Assembly (NCBI GenBank): GCA_036873135.1
Contig: JAPTYO010000003.1
Span: forward strand, 23,956,001-24,020,000
DNA length: 64,000 nt
Source: Clarkia xantiana subsp. parviflora
Taxonomy: Eukaryota; Streptophyta; Magnoliopsida; Myrtales; Onagraceae
Direction of reading: 5' to 3'
Below, piece after piece: positions 11,558 through 21,945 of this stretch. Position 1 is the first letter of the stretch. Every line of letters starts with the position of its first letter. Under the pieces are notes generated by a model that searched no databases, was not told the origin of the DNA, and worked only from the letters and a program-made list of their open reading frames with translations. A program made the position numbers and the translations under genes.

Positions 11558-13623
11558 TCAACTAGTGGATTTGCAACTTCTTTTGTTATCACCCTTTTTC
11601 TCCCCCTTGGTGAAATAAGCATCTGAGGATGAACAATCACGGTTGGACCGTCCCACACTGACCAATTATGCTCTTGACATAAAGGTTGAAATGCATGTTC
11701 AAACGCCTTAATAATGTTTCCTATCTTGAATTGACTGTCAACATATGACAAGACGCTTGTATGAACCCGTTTAATTGCACACATGGCGTGTTTACATGGG
11801 CTTCCGAACAACCTCCACTCACCGCATTCACACCCCTTCTCATCAAGGGTTACAACATATGGTTGACCGTCACGAGTCGAAACGCGAAAAACTACGCCGT
11901 GACCAAACCGTATATAAGTAAAGAACCTCGATTCTTCGATAGCTTTACTTAACTTAGTCCTAATTTTCTCTGGAAATGAGTGGCCTTCGGTTAACTCACG
12001 ACTGGCTTCTACCGTACGATCAATCCAATATGTATTCATTCTCATAAATGTTACTTCGACCAGCGCGGTAACCGGCAATGACCTTGCACCCTTCAGCACT
12101 TTGTTGAAAACCTCAGAATGTTCGTTGTCATATTACCGAACCGAAGACCTCCATCATGAGACAGCGACCACGTGCTGATGTCTCCCATTCTGTCAATGAA
12201 ATCCTTGTATTTGTCACCATCCGCTTGTAGCCACTTTTCACGTTCAGTAAGACACTTATGCTTGTTTTAAGTCCAGCATCTCTTGAAAAACCTCCTTCAA
12301 CTTCTTATTTTTGAAGTGGGTGTTGAAGTTGCTAGCAACATGACGGGCACAATACCTGTGGAATCCATGGGGTTGGGGAAAGATATCATCCACAGCGCAT
12401 ATTATACCCATATGACGATCTGATATAATGCAAACTGGTCGTGCATCCTTCGTCACGTGATCGCGCAGACGCCTTAAAAACCATGTCCATGTTTTTGTTC
12501 TCTCATTGTCACACAATGTGAATGCCGGTGGAAAAATTTGATTGTTAGCATCATACGCTACAGCTAAAAGAAGCTTTCCTCTGTACTTTCCATATAGATG
12601 TGTGCCGTCAATGCTGATCAATGGTCGACAATGTGGAAACTCGATTATGGAAGGTGCGTATGCCCAAAAACATTTACTGAAGGTCGCCACCTGCCCAGTT
12701 TGGGTAAGCCAGTCGAACACCGTGCCTGGATTGTAATGCGCTATAGTTGTCAACAATTGTGGAAGTTTATTAAAGGCACTCTCGTGAGTTCCATAGATTC
12801 GCTCAATGACGTTAAATTTGGCGTACCACACCTTGCGGTACGTTGGCCTCTCTGTGTATTTGTCAAACATAACTTGTTGTAAGAAGCTGATCGAAGCACC
12901 GACATTTTCCCACACGTAAGGATATATATGATTGGCAATTAACGCGCAATCAATTTGTCGATGACGCTTGATCGACTCAGCATTCACAAATGAGTGTGGA
13001 GGCCCTAACATCTTGATGTACCTTGATCCAAATTGCCCCACTGATGCGCGAAGGTACCAAGAACATGATTTGTCTATGCATTCAAAGACAACTGACTTTT
13101 TGTTGGATGAAGGGGTGCAGCAATGTCGTGACATTCTTTGACGGCCACCTTAACAGCATTCTTATCTGCATAGCTATCCCCCTTTGCAAATTCCACCGCA
13201 TGAGAGGATGAGGAAGCATGAACATCCCAGTCATTGTTCTCAAACCCCTTTTTCCCAATCACCTGAGGTAAATTCAGGCGGGTACTGGTAATACTCTTCA
13301 TTTAACTCGTTGGCTTCTTCACGGGCCTCGTTGACCTCCTCGATAGGCTCTTCCTCAATGTCGACCTCCTCAGGCTCAACTTCAGTAATTTGCTCTTCTT
13401 CTTGGTCGGTGTTACCTGCTTCCCTGTACGCCTCGGCGTTGCTGCATTCTCCGTCTCCGTCATCAGCATTTCCCCAACGTAACCTTAAACCCGACATATG
13501 GCTTTTCAGGTCATTCAGTTCCTCTAGCTCCTATTCGTCTACTTCATAATCACCACTTTGAGATGTCGCTTCCCATTGTGTCATGTCAAATGATCTGTTG
13601 AACTCAAAATATATTTTCACCAT
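11558..13623 (-). pseudogene. MULE (MuDR-type) transposase pseudogene, right copy
   Basis: The start codon is at 13623 (MVKIYFEFN). The same domain order as the left copy follows: acidic region, MuDR DNA-binding domain, catalytic ISIDGTHLYGKYRG and IISDRHMGI (one open frame from 13134 to 12256, about 290 residues), and SWIM finger CECGEWRLFGSPCKH. Lesions differ from the left copy. There is an in-frame TAG near codon 31, frameshifts near 13240-13300 and 13130, and a break near 12256-12120. A deletion of about 100 bp removes the C-terminal CCHC knuckle. The catalytic core is better preserved here, while the knuckle survives only on the left. Confidence 0.9.
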
Positions 13624-14316
13624 TTTTCTAATAAATAGTGTAGAGATAATTAACACATAGACAATCTAAAATAACTAAATTAAAGAAAAACTGACTGGCC
13701 AAAATTTCTACGTTTAATACAATAAAAAATTTCATCCAATAAATATATGGTTATTACATTTCTAGTACAATAGATAAATAATAAATTATTATCAAAATAG
13801 TTAATATACTTTAGTTGTATTTGGCCAAAAAAAATACTTCAGTTGAAAATCTTAAATACCCGAAAGTGGTGAAATTTTTTCATTAAAAACACTTGATTAT
13901 TAAATATCTAAGACTATAAGTATTAGAATACGGTACAATAAACAAAAATATTTATATGGAGACAAAATAAAATAATACATTTTAATTAATGACGTGAGTT
14001 TATAATTTGGAATTGTTATTATATATAATGTATCAAAGTTTACATTGTTTAATTTATTAACGGTAAAGATGATTTAAAAATTTATTTAGTATTTTATAAA
14101 TATTGTATAGATATTAAATTTACATATAAACCGTTAAATATTTGTTTCTTTATTTTACGTACAGACCAAATAAGGAGATAAAAACATTTCTTAATTTGCA
14201 GTCAATTAATATTTTTATCTAAACTTATAGAGCTCTAATTAAATTAGAAAATGTCGACTGAGAAATTTTTTTACGTGACGTGCAAATATGCTATCAACAG
14301 TCGAACTATTTTACTA

Positions 14317-14345
14317 CTAGATGCTAACCCCGCGCACCACGCGGG
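14317..14345 (-). repeat. Helitron-like 3' terminus in the right arm
   Basis: Mirror copy of 7613-7641, with the same CTAG end and 17-nt GC hairpin. Confidence 0.55.
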
Positions 14346-15799
14346 TAAGAAAATCAAACTAAAAAAATTAAGTCCAACATCGTTGAAATTAGATTCGAGA
14401 TTATTTTTTTAAAAGATTTTCATAAATTTTATAACTGAAAAATTTATCTATTCAAACGGTAGAATTTTTTTTCTCTATTTATGTAAGTAATGTAATGTTA
14501 ATTTATTTTATATTTATATATTTATATATTATATTATTTATATCATATTATATTATATTATAATTTTTCGGTTGTTAGTAATAATTTTAATATTATACAT
14601 ATCATATTTTTATACGTGGCGACCTTGTTAATCAAACTATATATGTTTATCATTTAAACAGACACTTTTGATATTTTAGTTATTTTTATGTAGAAACTAA
14701 AATAGAATAGAAAAATCTTTATATTTACAGTTACTCAATATTTTTTTATCATAAAACTATTATGACGTGAAGCAAGCTAATTTACTGTTTTTTATCCCAA
14801 AAAAATTAACACCGGTGATTCCTAAGAGAAATATTCACAATTTTTCACCCATAATGCTATAAATACTACAAATTACAAATAAATAAAAAATATTAGATGT
14901 GTGAATATCTTGACAATATGAAGGAATCATTTTTTGTTGCATTTTGACCAAATTTTGACCAAAGATCAGACATCAAATTTTTTTTGTTACCTAAATGTAT
15001 ATATGCTCTCCAAATTATTAATACATAGTAAAAAAAAAGATTGTCAACTCTTACCAATTTTAGTGTCCTTTTGAAATTTTCAACTCCGCTCCTTACGACC
15101 CGAGCATCTAAAACAATGTTTTTGATGGCTTCAACCCCTAACACAAAAACGCATAATAGTTAGATTCTATAAGGAACAATTTACGTTAATTTTTTTTTTT
15201 AATTTTAGACATAAAATGATAATTATAATAATAATAAATTATCATGTATGAACATATGGATTCACTCATCCACTGAAGTAATGTGTACGGAGTTTTGATA
15301 CGTAAATATATTATTTACATATTTTCCATGATACCTACTATATTAAAACCCAAGTTATCTCCTAATTAACCGTTTGAAACATTTGCTGGTTCATAGGAAT
15401 ATGCTATTTATTTATTTTTTGTATATATTTACCCCCATAAATATAGTGTTTTTTTTTTTTTTACAAAGATCATAAATATAGTGTTTATTTTTTCAAATAG
15501 TTTCTAGCATTTTAAAATATGTACATATAAGCAGCGTATAATTATGAAAACACCGTAACTGTAGAGGCCAATAAGACTTTTGAAATGCTCCAAATACAGC
15601 TAGGAGTAGAATGCAAACTCTGAATCCGAATCAAAATGAGGTCTCCAAATGCATTTCTTAATATATTGTTTTATCAAATGAAAACATACGTAAAAAAGGA
15701 ATGGGGCAAGGCTTGCTTAAATAGCAAGCCTTGCCCTTGCCGGCGACCAGCTGCTTAGGGAAACGATTTCCTCAGTAGTGCAGTCAAGTCGCTGCGCTC

Positions 15800-16376
15800 T
15801 GTTTCATCCTAAACCGCTAGAAGTAACGGCCTTGACGAATCTCCAAGTTATCGTCGTTTCGGATCCTTCCTTCTCGCGCTCTTTACTTCACGCCGAGTCG
15901 TCCGGACCTGCACACAGGGCAATAACCAGCACGAATAGGGGGTGGTGCCGGTTGAGCAAACTTAGAACCGATCCCGGTTTTTGAGCGGAATTGTCTCAAA
16001 TGAAGGGCCTAAGTCCCCTATTTATAGGCAAACTTAGAACCGATCCCGGTTTTTGAGCGGTTTGGCGACAGTTTTAGAGAAAATGTGAACCGTCGTCTGG
16101 TTTGATCAAGGCTGACTATTGGAAACTCTAACTCAGTGTGATGGCACAAAGGGAACACGTGCGTCGCGAATGACGACTCGGGTTACGTCGGGTTCGGGCG
16201 ATCCCGACGTACTCCGGGTTGTCCTGAACAATCCGGAGGTCCGGTCCGGGCACGTGTGTCGCGCGTCCGGACCGTTTTGAACCTCGGAGACGTGTTTTCG
16301 AACCGTTTATTTGATTTTGACGTGTTTATGAAGTCTGGAATATAAATACGAACCCGAATTGGGCGAATATCCATCA
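15800..16376 (-). mobile_element. Solo LTR nested in the right arm
   Basis: A 577-bp insertion starting TGTTTCATCC and ending ATATCCATCA, flanked by an exact 5-bp duplication CGCTC (15795-15799 and 16377-16381). The left arm has no insertion at this place. A reverse TATAAATAGGGG near 16017 suggests a minus orientation. A 31-bp segment (AACTTAGAACCGATCCCGG...) occurs twice, 70 bp apart, at about 15959 and 16029. Confidence 0.87.
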
Positions 16377-16560
16377 CGCTCTTTGAAAGAGCGCAGTGAA
16401 TTGACATGACTGCTGAGGGAACCGTTCCCTCAGCAGTCACATCGCTGCGCTCTCTCAAAGAGCACAGCGATGTGACGCGGCAGGGAACAGTTGTTCCCTG
16501 CTGCAGCTCCGCTCTTTGAGAGAGCGGAGCACATTGTTCTCCGCTCTCTCAAAGAGCCCC
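16377..16560. repeat. Subterminal hairpin cluster of the MULE, right arm
   Basis: Mirror of the left cluster: repeated CTCTTTGAAAGAG / CTCTCTCAAAGAG stems and GCTGAGGGAACCGTTCCCTC. Confidence 0.7.
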
Positions 16561-16652
16561 GACCCCCATTTGTGTAATTGATGTAAAAAAATTTACATTT
16601 CAGTATTTCAAAAATGCTAGATACCCATTTAGGTAAAAAAATTCCAGAAACT

Positions 16653-16838
16653 CTGTGCTCTGAAGGAGGGAAAAACACATTGACTGAGTTGGGAGTTGTG
16701 GATGACATAATAGCAAACTCAGAAATGGAAGGTAATATGGACATTGATAATAACTGTGGAATTCAACCATTCACAGTACATGTCAGTTTGCAGCAGCCAG
16801 TAGAATGTGAGATTTCATACATAAGACCCTATGTGTAA
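16653..16838 (+). pseudogene. Right half of the split host exon
   Basis: The frame is open from the insertion point (ETLCSEGGKNTLTELG...) to a stop at 16836-16838, ending IRPYV. It continues the frame of 5074-5154. It is rich in Asp, Glu and Asn and was not recognised. A short AT-rich stretch (16839-16989) separates it from the next probable exon. Confidence 0.4.
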
Positions 16839-16989
16839 CTAGATTTTTAATGTAACTTTGTTTCTATTTTCGCATATACCAATTAATTGGTATATAACAC
16901 AATTACGACTTAGATCTTAACAATCAATCAAATCATTCAGTTGCAAAAGAGGCTAAAGCAACCTGCGATCATACAAGGGGGATCCATAG

Positions 16990-17390
16990 ATCTTTTTGGA
17001 GTATGATGAAAATAGTAAAGTTTGTAGTAGGGCTGGCAATTCGAGCTCAGCACGATGGGCCGCCACGAACATGACACGAAAATTACGGGTTTGGGTTTGA
17101 TATGCACGACACGATAACACGATATTTTAAACTAAAATGGTTAAATACTGATTTTTTTTATTCAAGTTATTATAGGTTTTTTGTGCTAGTTTTTCATGTT
17201 GGGTCGTGTTTGGTTTGACCCCTAGAACACGACACGAATCTGGCACAACACGAACCCACAAGAATTGCCAGCCCTAGTTTGTAGTGATAATTCAACCGAA
17301 TTCGCAAATTATTGTGGAGCTATTGTTAGAGATGAAGCTCCACAACAAGTACATGGTTGGGAATCTATTGATAATGACATCAAAAACTGA
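16990..17390 (+). pseudogene. Second probable host exon, split by a hAT MITE
   Basis: After an AG at 16988-16989 the frame reads IFLEYDENSKVCS and is then cut by the MITE at 17028-17276. Removing the MITE and one copy of its duplication restores an open frame (SDNSTEFANYCGAIVRDE...) to the TGA at 17388-17390. Frame restoration across the insertion suggests old coding DNA. The product is unknown, and linkage to the 5074-16838 exon is by proximity only. Confidence 0.35.
17028..17276. mobile_element. hAT-type MITE
   Basis: A 249-bp element with terminal inverted repeats TAGGGCTGGCAATTC and GAATTGCCAGCCCTA and an exact 8-bp duplication GTTTGTAG (17020-17027 and 17277-17284). This is the signature of hAT transposition. 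There is no coding capacity. Confidence 0.92.
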
Positions 17391-18050
17391 CTTTATTCAA
17401 CAAAATCGAATAACTGAAACTTTTGAATTGTGAATCTAAAACCAAATAATATTGGTAATTAATTCTACAAATTAGTTTTAGCAACTGCAAAGCTGATCTT
17501 GTAAACACAACATTTCCTATGTTAACATCTCAGTCTGATTCCACACAGTTATTAGGAGGATGCGTGTAATCTGATTGTCCCTTAAGTTTGATTTCACACC
17601 AAATTTGTTGAGTGTGCCTCATATTTACACACTTTATGATTTATTTCGGTCTGCAAAATAGTACACACCAATCTTTTCTTATGGAGTAGCCACATCATTT
17701 ACCACTTCCACAGCAATATAAGGTCTGCAATCTGTTTGCACACTGACTATAAAATGTTTCAGCTATGTGTAAACATGTTATTTATTGTAGTGATCTGTAC
17801 TGGAAAACATATATATACTAACTCCAGTGAAAGACTCACATAGGATTATTGTTCTTCGAGAAAATAGGTGATTTACATCACTCCAAAGCGCAAGCCTCTC
17901 AATATATATATATACAAACTTGAACTTTAGATAGAAGTTGTTAAATGGGTTAGATTAGCAAATTGTTTATGATCAAGCTAGCTTATTCATGAAGAAGAAG
18001 ATGATGATATATGTGCCTACTCTTTTAGCATTCATGAGAAGGCTTGAACT
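17391..18050. other. Intergenic DNA
   Basis: No gene or element end was recognised between the hAT-split exon and the second Copia element. Confidence 0.4.
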
Positions 18051-18422
18051 TGTTAGGAAAATAAACTTGATTTATTTTGAAGTGTTTAGAATTATCTATA
18101 ATTGTCTAGGAGTTAAGTAATTATGAGAGACTAGAAAAATCTAGGTAATTAGAGTGTGTAGAAGAGTCTCAAGAACTCTCTAGAATAGAAGTCCCTAGAA
18201 CAAGAAGTCACTAGAATCCTTAAGTGTCTCAAGAACCCACTAGAATATGAAGCTTCTAGGATGTGAAATTACTAGATTCTCAAGTCTCTAGGATCTTCCA
18301 TATGTAACTATAAATATGTGATGGAATGAATGAGAAACCAACAAGTTGAGAAGTAAAAAACAACAGGTCTCTCATATCCTCTCCACCTCCCTCATACACA
18401 AACACATATTCAAACACCAACA
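18051..18422 (+). repeat. 5' LTR of the second Copia element
   Basis: A 372-bp LTR starting TGTTAGG and ending CCAACA, with a TATA-like CTATAAATATG near 18307. It is about 59 bp longer than the 3' LTR because the latter lacks a segment of CTAGAA-type short repeats. Confidence 0.9.
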
Positions 18423-18424
18423 AG

Positions 18425-18436
18425 TGGTATCAGAGC
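18425..18436 (+). other. Primer binding site (initiator tRNA-Met type)
   Basis: TGGTATCAGAGC lies 2 nt after the 5' LTR end. Confidence 0.92.
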
Positions 18437-18453
18437 AAAGTTCAAAGATCACG

Positions 18454-21199
18454 ATGGCAACGACAAGCATGCAAGTGCCGAGATTGACGAAGGATAACTA
18501 TGATAAATGGTGCATCCAAATGAAGGCCCTATTGGGATCGCTTGACGTATGGGAGCTCGTGGAGACCGGGTTTGAGGAACCCGAAGCGACGGCGGAAATG
18601 TCAAAAGAAGAGAATGATGAATTGAAGGAGCAACGGAAGAAGGAGAAGAAGGCCTTGTTCACAATATATCAAGGTCTTGATGAAGCCACGTTTGAGATAG
18701 TCGCTCCGGCCAAGATATCATACGAAGCATGGGGAATACTCCAAAAAGCGTTCGACGGCGTCGAAAAGGTAAAGAAAATTCGTCTACAAGCTCTTCGTGC
18801 TAAATTTGAGTCCCTCCATCAGGAAAGCTCTGATTACTTCACGAGAGTCATTTCAATCGTGCATCAAATGCGGAGAAATGGAGAAAATTTAGAAGACGTT
18901 CGTGTCATAGAGAAGATCTTGAGATCTCTCGATCCAAAGTTCGACCTTGTTGCTGTGGCGATTGAAGAATCCAAGGACTTAGAAGAGATGTCCGTGGAGC
19001 AGCTCATGGGTTCTCTACAAGCCCATGAACAACGACTTTTGAAGAGAGGAGAAGGTACATCATTGGAGCATGCTTTACAAGCAAAGTTGACGTTGAAGAA
19101 TGACGGATCACGAGGCGGCTTCCAAAGAGGAAGATTCACAACGCGGAGAGGAAGAGGTGGTCGAACAATAACCACCAATGAAGTCGACAACGATGATGGA
19201 GAGTCGATCCAAGAAGGAGATCGAGGAAGAGGTCGCGGTCGTGGTCGTGGTCGCGGACGAGCCCAATGTGGATGGAGAAATAACAAATCGGGAGTTCAAT
19301 GCTATGTGTGCAAGAAATACGGTCATTATGCGGCAGAATGTTGGTACAACACCGACATTGAGGGAGAAAATGCAAACTTCGCGGAGAAGATTGACGACGA
19401 TGGAGTCCTTTTGATGGCCTACAATCAATTGAAGGAGACGGAGTCTAACACATGGTTCGTCGACACAGGAGCTTCCAACCATTTGTGCGGAAGAAAGGAT
19501 TTTTTTGCGGAGCTCGATGAAGGACACGGTGGGCACATCACTTTTGGAGATCTTTCCCAACATCAAATTAAAGGGAAAGGTAAAGTTCTCATTGAACTCA
19601 AGAACGGACGACAGTTGTGCATCGCCAATGTCTATTTTGTTCCCGACATGAAGAACAATATTTTAAGTGTCGGACAATTGCTGGAGAAGGGATACGACGT
19701 CCGGATCAAGGAGAAAACACTTACCATCCGTGATAATAATAACAATGTTATCACGAATGTAGCCATGACGAAGAACCGAATGTTCCCGTTGGAGTTAAAG
19801 ATCAATGAGAAGAATTGCTTGAAGGTGACAACCATAGACAACTCAGCTCTTTGGCATCTCCGGTATGGTCATCTAAATTTCAAGGCGCTGGAATTGATGG
19901 AGAAGAAAAACATGGTACGAGGTTTGCCCAAGATCAATCATCCCAACGGCGTGTGCGAAACTTGTGTCATCGGAAAGCAACAAAGGAAACCATTCAAGAA
20001 GTATCCTTCGAAGAGAGCAACCGGTCGTCTCGACTTAGTCCACTCCGATGTGTGCGGACCAATCACTCCCATGTCCATTGGCGGAAATAGGTATTTCTTG
20101 ACCTTCACCGATGATTATAGTGGCAAGACTTGGGTTTATATGATGAAGCAGAAAAGGGAAGTTTTGGAAAAGTTCAAGGAGTTCAAAAACATGGTGGAGA
20201 AGCAAAGCGGTCGTCATTTGAAGTGCTTACGAACCGACCGAGGAGGCGAGTATACATCGCGTGAATTTGACAGGTTTTGCAAAGAAAATGGGATCGTGCA
20301 TCAGCTAACCATGCCGCAAACCCCTCAACAAAACGGTGTCTCCGAGAGAAAGAACATGACCATCTTGAATTTGGTTCGTTGCATGCTCAAAGAGAGAGGA
20401 GTTCCGAAAGAATTCTGGGGAGACGCGGTTGCATGTGCCGTTTACTTACTCAACCGGTTCCCTACGAACGGATTGGAGACATAACGCCAGAGGAAGCATG
20501 GAGCAAGCGCAAGCCAAGTGTCAAGCATCTTCGAGTTTTCGGGTGCGTGGCATACGCAAAATTGCAGCAGAACCAGAAGTGCGTTATGCTTGGATATGAC
20601 GAGAATACTAGCGGCTACAAGTTATACAATCCCATCACAAGAGGGTTGTGATCTCAAGAGATGTCGAGTTCGACGAAGAACAAGCATGGAGCTGGGAGAT
20701 GAATAATGACCAACCAAAACAGGTTATTGAAGTTGAAGAGCCGCGAAGAAGAGAAGCTCGACGTGTTGAAGTTCAAGAACCGTTATCACCCCCACATGTT
20801 GATACTCAGCAGGAAGAAGACGACTCGAGCGAATCACCCATACTGAGGACAAAACGAATCCAAGACGTATACAACTCTGCGCAAGTCGTTGAAGTGAATG
20901 ACGATGAAGAATACGGTAATTTATGTCTATCTGCAGGATGTGATCGAACAATACACAAAGAAGTCATCAAAGAGACAATGCGGCGAAAGAAAAAGACGAT
21001 GGCAGAACGAGAATACAAGAATTGCAGAGTGCAAGGACATATGCAGAGGACGATTCATCGACAAGGAAAACCAGGAAAATACAACCAAGAATACTCAAGT
21101 GGTTATGATGAGGATAAACACAAGGCAAGACACGTTCCAAGGAGAAGTGATGAACGTCGCAAGGATGACATCGGAAGAATCAAGTTTAAGGGGGGGAAA
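18454..21199 (+). pseudogene. Copia gag-pol, RT/RNase H deleted
   Basis: The start is placed at 18454 (MATTSMQVPRL), the usual gag N-terminus after the primer site; an upstream ATG at 18346 lies inside the LTR. One frame runs to 20484 (676 residues): gag (UBN2), a basic RGRGRG stretch, CCHC knuckle CYVCKKYGHYAAEC, protease WFVDTGASNHLCG, the HxxxH/CxxC integrase zinc site (WHLRYGHLN, CETCVIGKQ), and the integrase core with HSDVCGP (Asp), RTDRGGEY (Asp) and NGVSERKN (Glu). An indel near 20470 shifts the frame into HLRVFGCVAYA and GYKLYNP, then another shift gives SRDVEFDEE at 20648. From about 20930 the sequence jumps to the extreme pol end before the polypurine tract. Confidence 0.9.
21182..21199 (+). 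other. Polypurine tract of the second Copia element
   Basis: A purine-rich run (AAGTTTAAGGGGGGGAAA) abuts the 3' LTR and is the plus-strand primer site. Confidence 0.85.
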
Positions 21200-21512
21200 T
21201 GTTAGGAAAATAAACTTGATTTATTTTGAAGTGTCTAGAATTATCTATAATTGTCTAGGAGTTAAGTAATTATGAGAGACTAGAAAAATCTAGGTAATTA
21301 GAGTGTGTAGAAGAGTCTCAAGAACTCTCTAGAATAGAAGTCCCTAGAACAAGAAATCACTAGAATGCTTAGTGACTAGAAGTATCTATATGTACCTATA
21401 AATATGTGATGGAATGAATGAGAAACCAACAAGTTGAGAAGTAAAAAACAACAAGTCTCTCATATCCTCTCCACCTCCTTCATACACATATATACATATT
21501 CAAACACCAACA
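21200..21512 (+). repeat. 3' LTR of the second Copia element
   Basis: A 313-bp LTR that is closely similar to the 5' LTR apart from a deletion of about 59 bp and scattered changes. Confidence 0.9.
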
Positions 21513-21945
21513 CAACTTGCTTTTTCATGCTTCAAGTTGCTCTTCATGCTGATATGTTTTATGTGATGTTTACAGAGTACGTTATTATACAACTGTTTAT
21601 TTAGAAAAAAAAAAAAAAAGTGCAGAATACTTATGCTACCCTCTTCGAACTTGCTTCACTTACAACCAACTCTTATGTACTTAACCAAATCCTATATTAA
21701 AATTTATAGAAGAGAATCACACGTGCAACCCACGTGTTAAAAAAATGCAACTCGACGATGTGATCATATTTTGCATTTTTATGTAACTTTGTAACTATTA
21801 ACATTTCCCCTATAAAATAAAATTTAATTCCGTTATTCGGTACAGTGTGGGAAGTATTGAGATTAAGATCCAACCCCCGTTGGTTCTCAACTATTGATAA
21901 TGTAGACATGCTTTATTAACCAAAATGAGATGAATTTCTTATTGG
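21513..21945. other. Intergenic DNA and 3' region of the first MATE gene
   Basis: Apart from a poly-A tract at about 21605-21620, no feature was recognised. The part next to 21945 is probably the 3' UTR of the MATE gene. Confidence 0.4.

Larger units (their letters stand above)
5156..16644. mobile_element. Giant palindromic MULE (about 11.5 kb inverted duplication)
   Basis: The two arms are reverse complements from the outer ends (GAATTTTTTTTACCTAAATG on the left, matched on the right) to a 15-nt spacer at 11019-11033. The outside bases form a short duplication, CAGAAACT at 5147-5154 and 16645-16652. This may be a 9-bp MULE duplication with one mismatch at the ninth base. Each arm carries one degenerate MULE transposase gene pointing to the centre, a Helitron-like terminus and a hairpin-rich subterminal zone. 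The centre carries no MULE ends, so this is not two complete elements side by side. It is best read as a half-element inverted duplication that inserted as a unit. Confidence 0.82.
11034..16644 (-). repeat. Right arm of the giant inverted repeat
   Basis: A 5.6-kb arm, including a 577-bp solo LTR that is absent from the left arm. Reading its minus strand reproduces the left arm in order: outer end, hairpins, AT-rich zone, Helitron-like end, transposase, centre. Non-coding AT-rich DNA at about 13624-15780 and 11034-11557 shows no other gene. Confidence 0.88.
18051..21512 (+). mobile_element. Ty1/Copia retrotransposon lacking reverse transcriptase
   Basis: LTRs lie at 18051-18422 and 21200-21512, with primer site TGGTATCAGAGC at 18425-18436 and a polypurine tract before the 3' LTR. 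The flanks GAACT (18046-18050) and CAACT (21513-21517) are an imperfect 5-bp duplication. Gag, zinc knuckle, protease and integrase are present, but nearly all of reverse transcriptase and RNase H is deleted. The element cannot move by itself. Confidence 0.92.

Noticed and set aside
6440..15370. TACTATATTAAAA motifs as 5' ends of the Helitron
   Set aside because: Their orientation is opposite to the CTAG hairpin ends in the same arm, so they cannot form one element with them.
5156..16644. Assembly artefact as the explanation of the palindrome
   Set aside because: The arms differ by substitutions, indels and one private solo LTR each, and outer ends carry a duplication. A pure artefact would give identical arms. 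It is kept as a caveat only.
18864..19566. Minus-strand open frames of up to 152 codons
   Set aside because: They are antisense shadows of the Copia gag and protease region.
20648..21205. 185-codon frame as a separate gene
   Set aside because: It begins with SRDVEFDEE, the usual Copia segment after integrase, and ends at the polypurine tract, so it is the deleted tail of pol.
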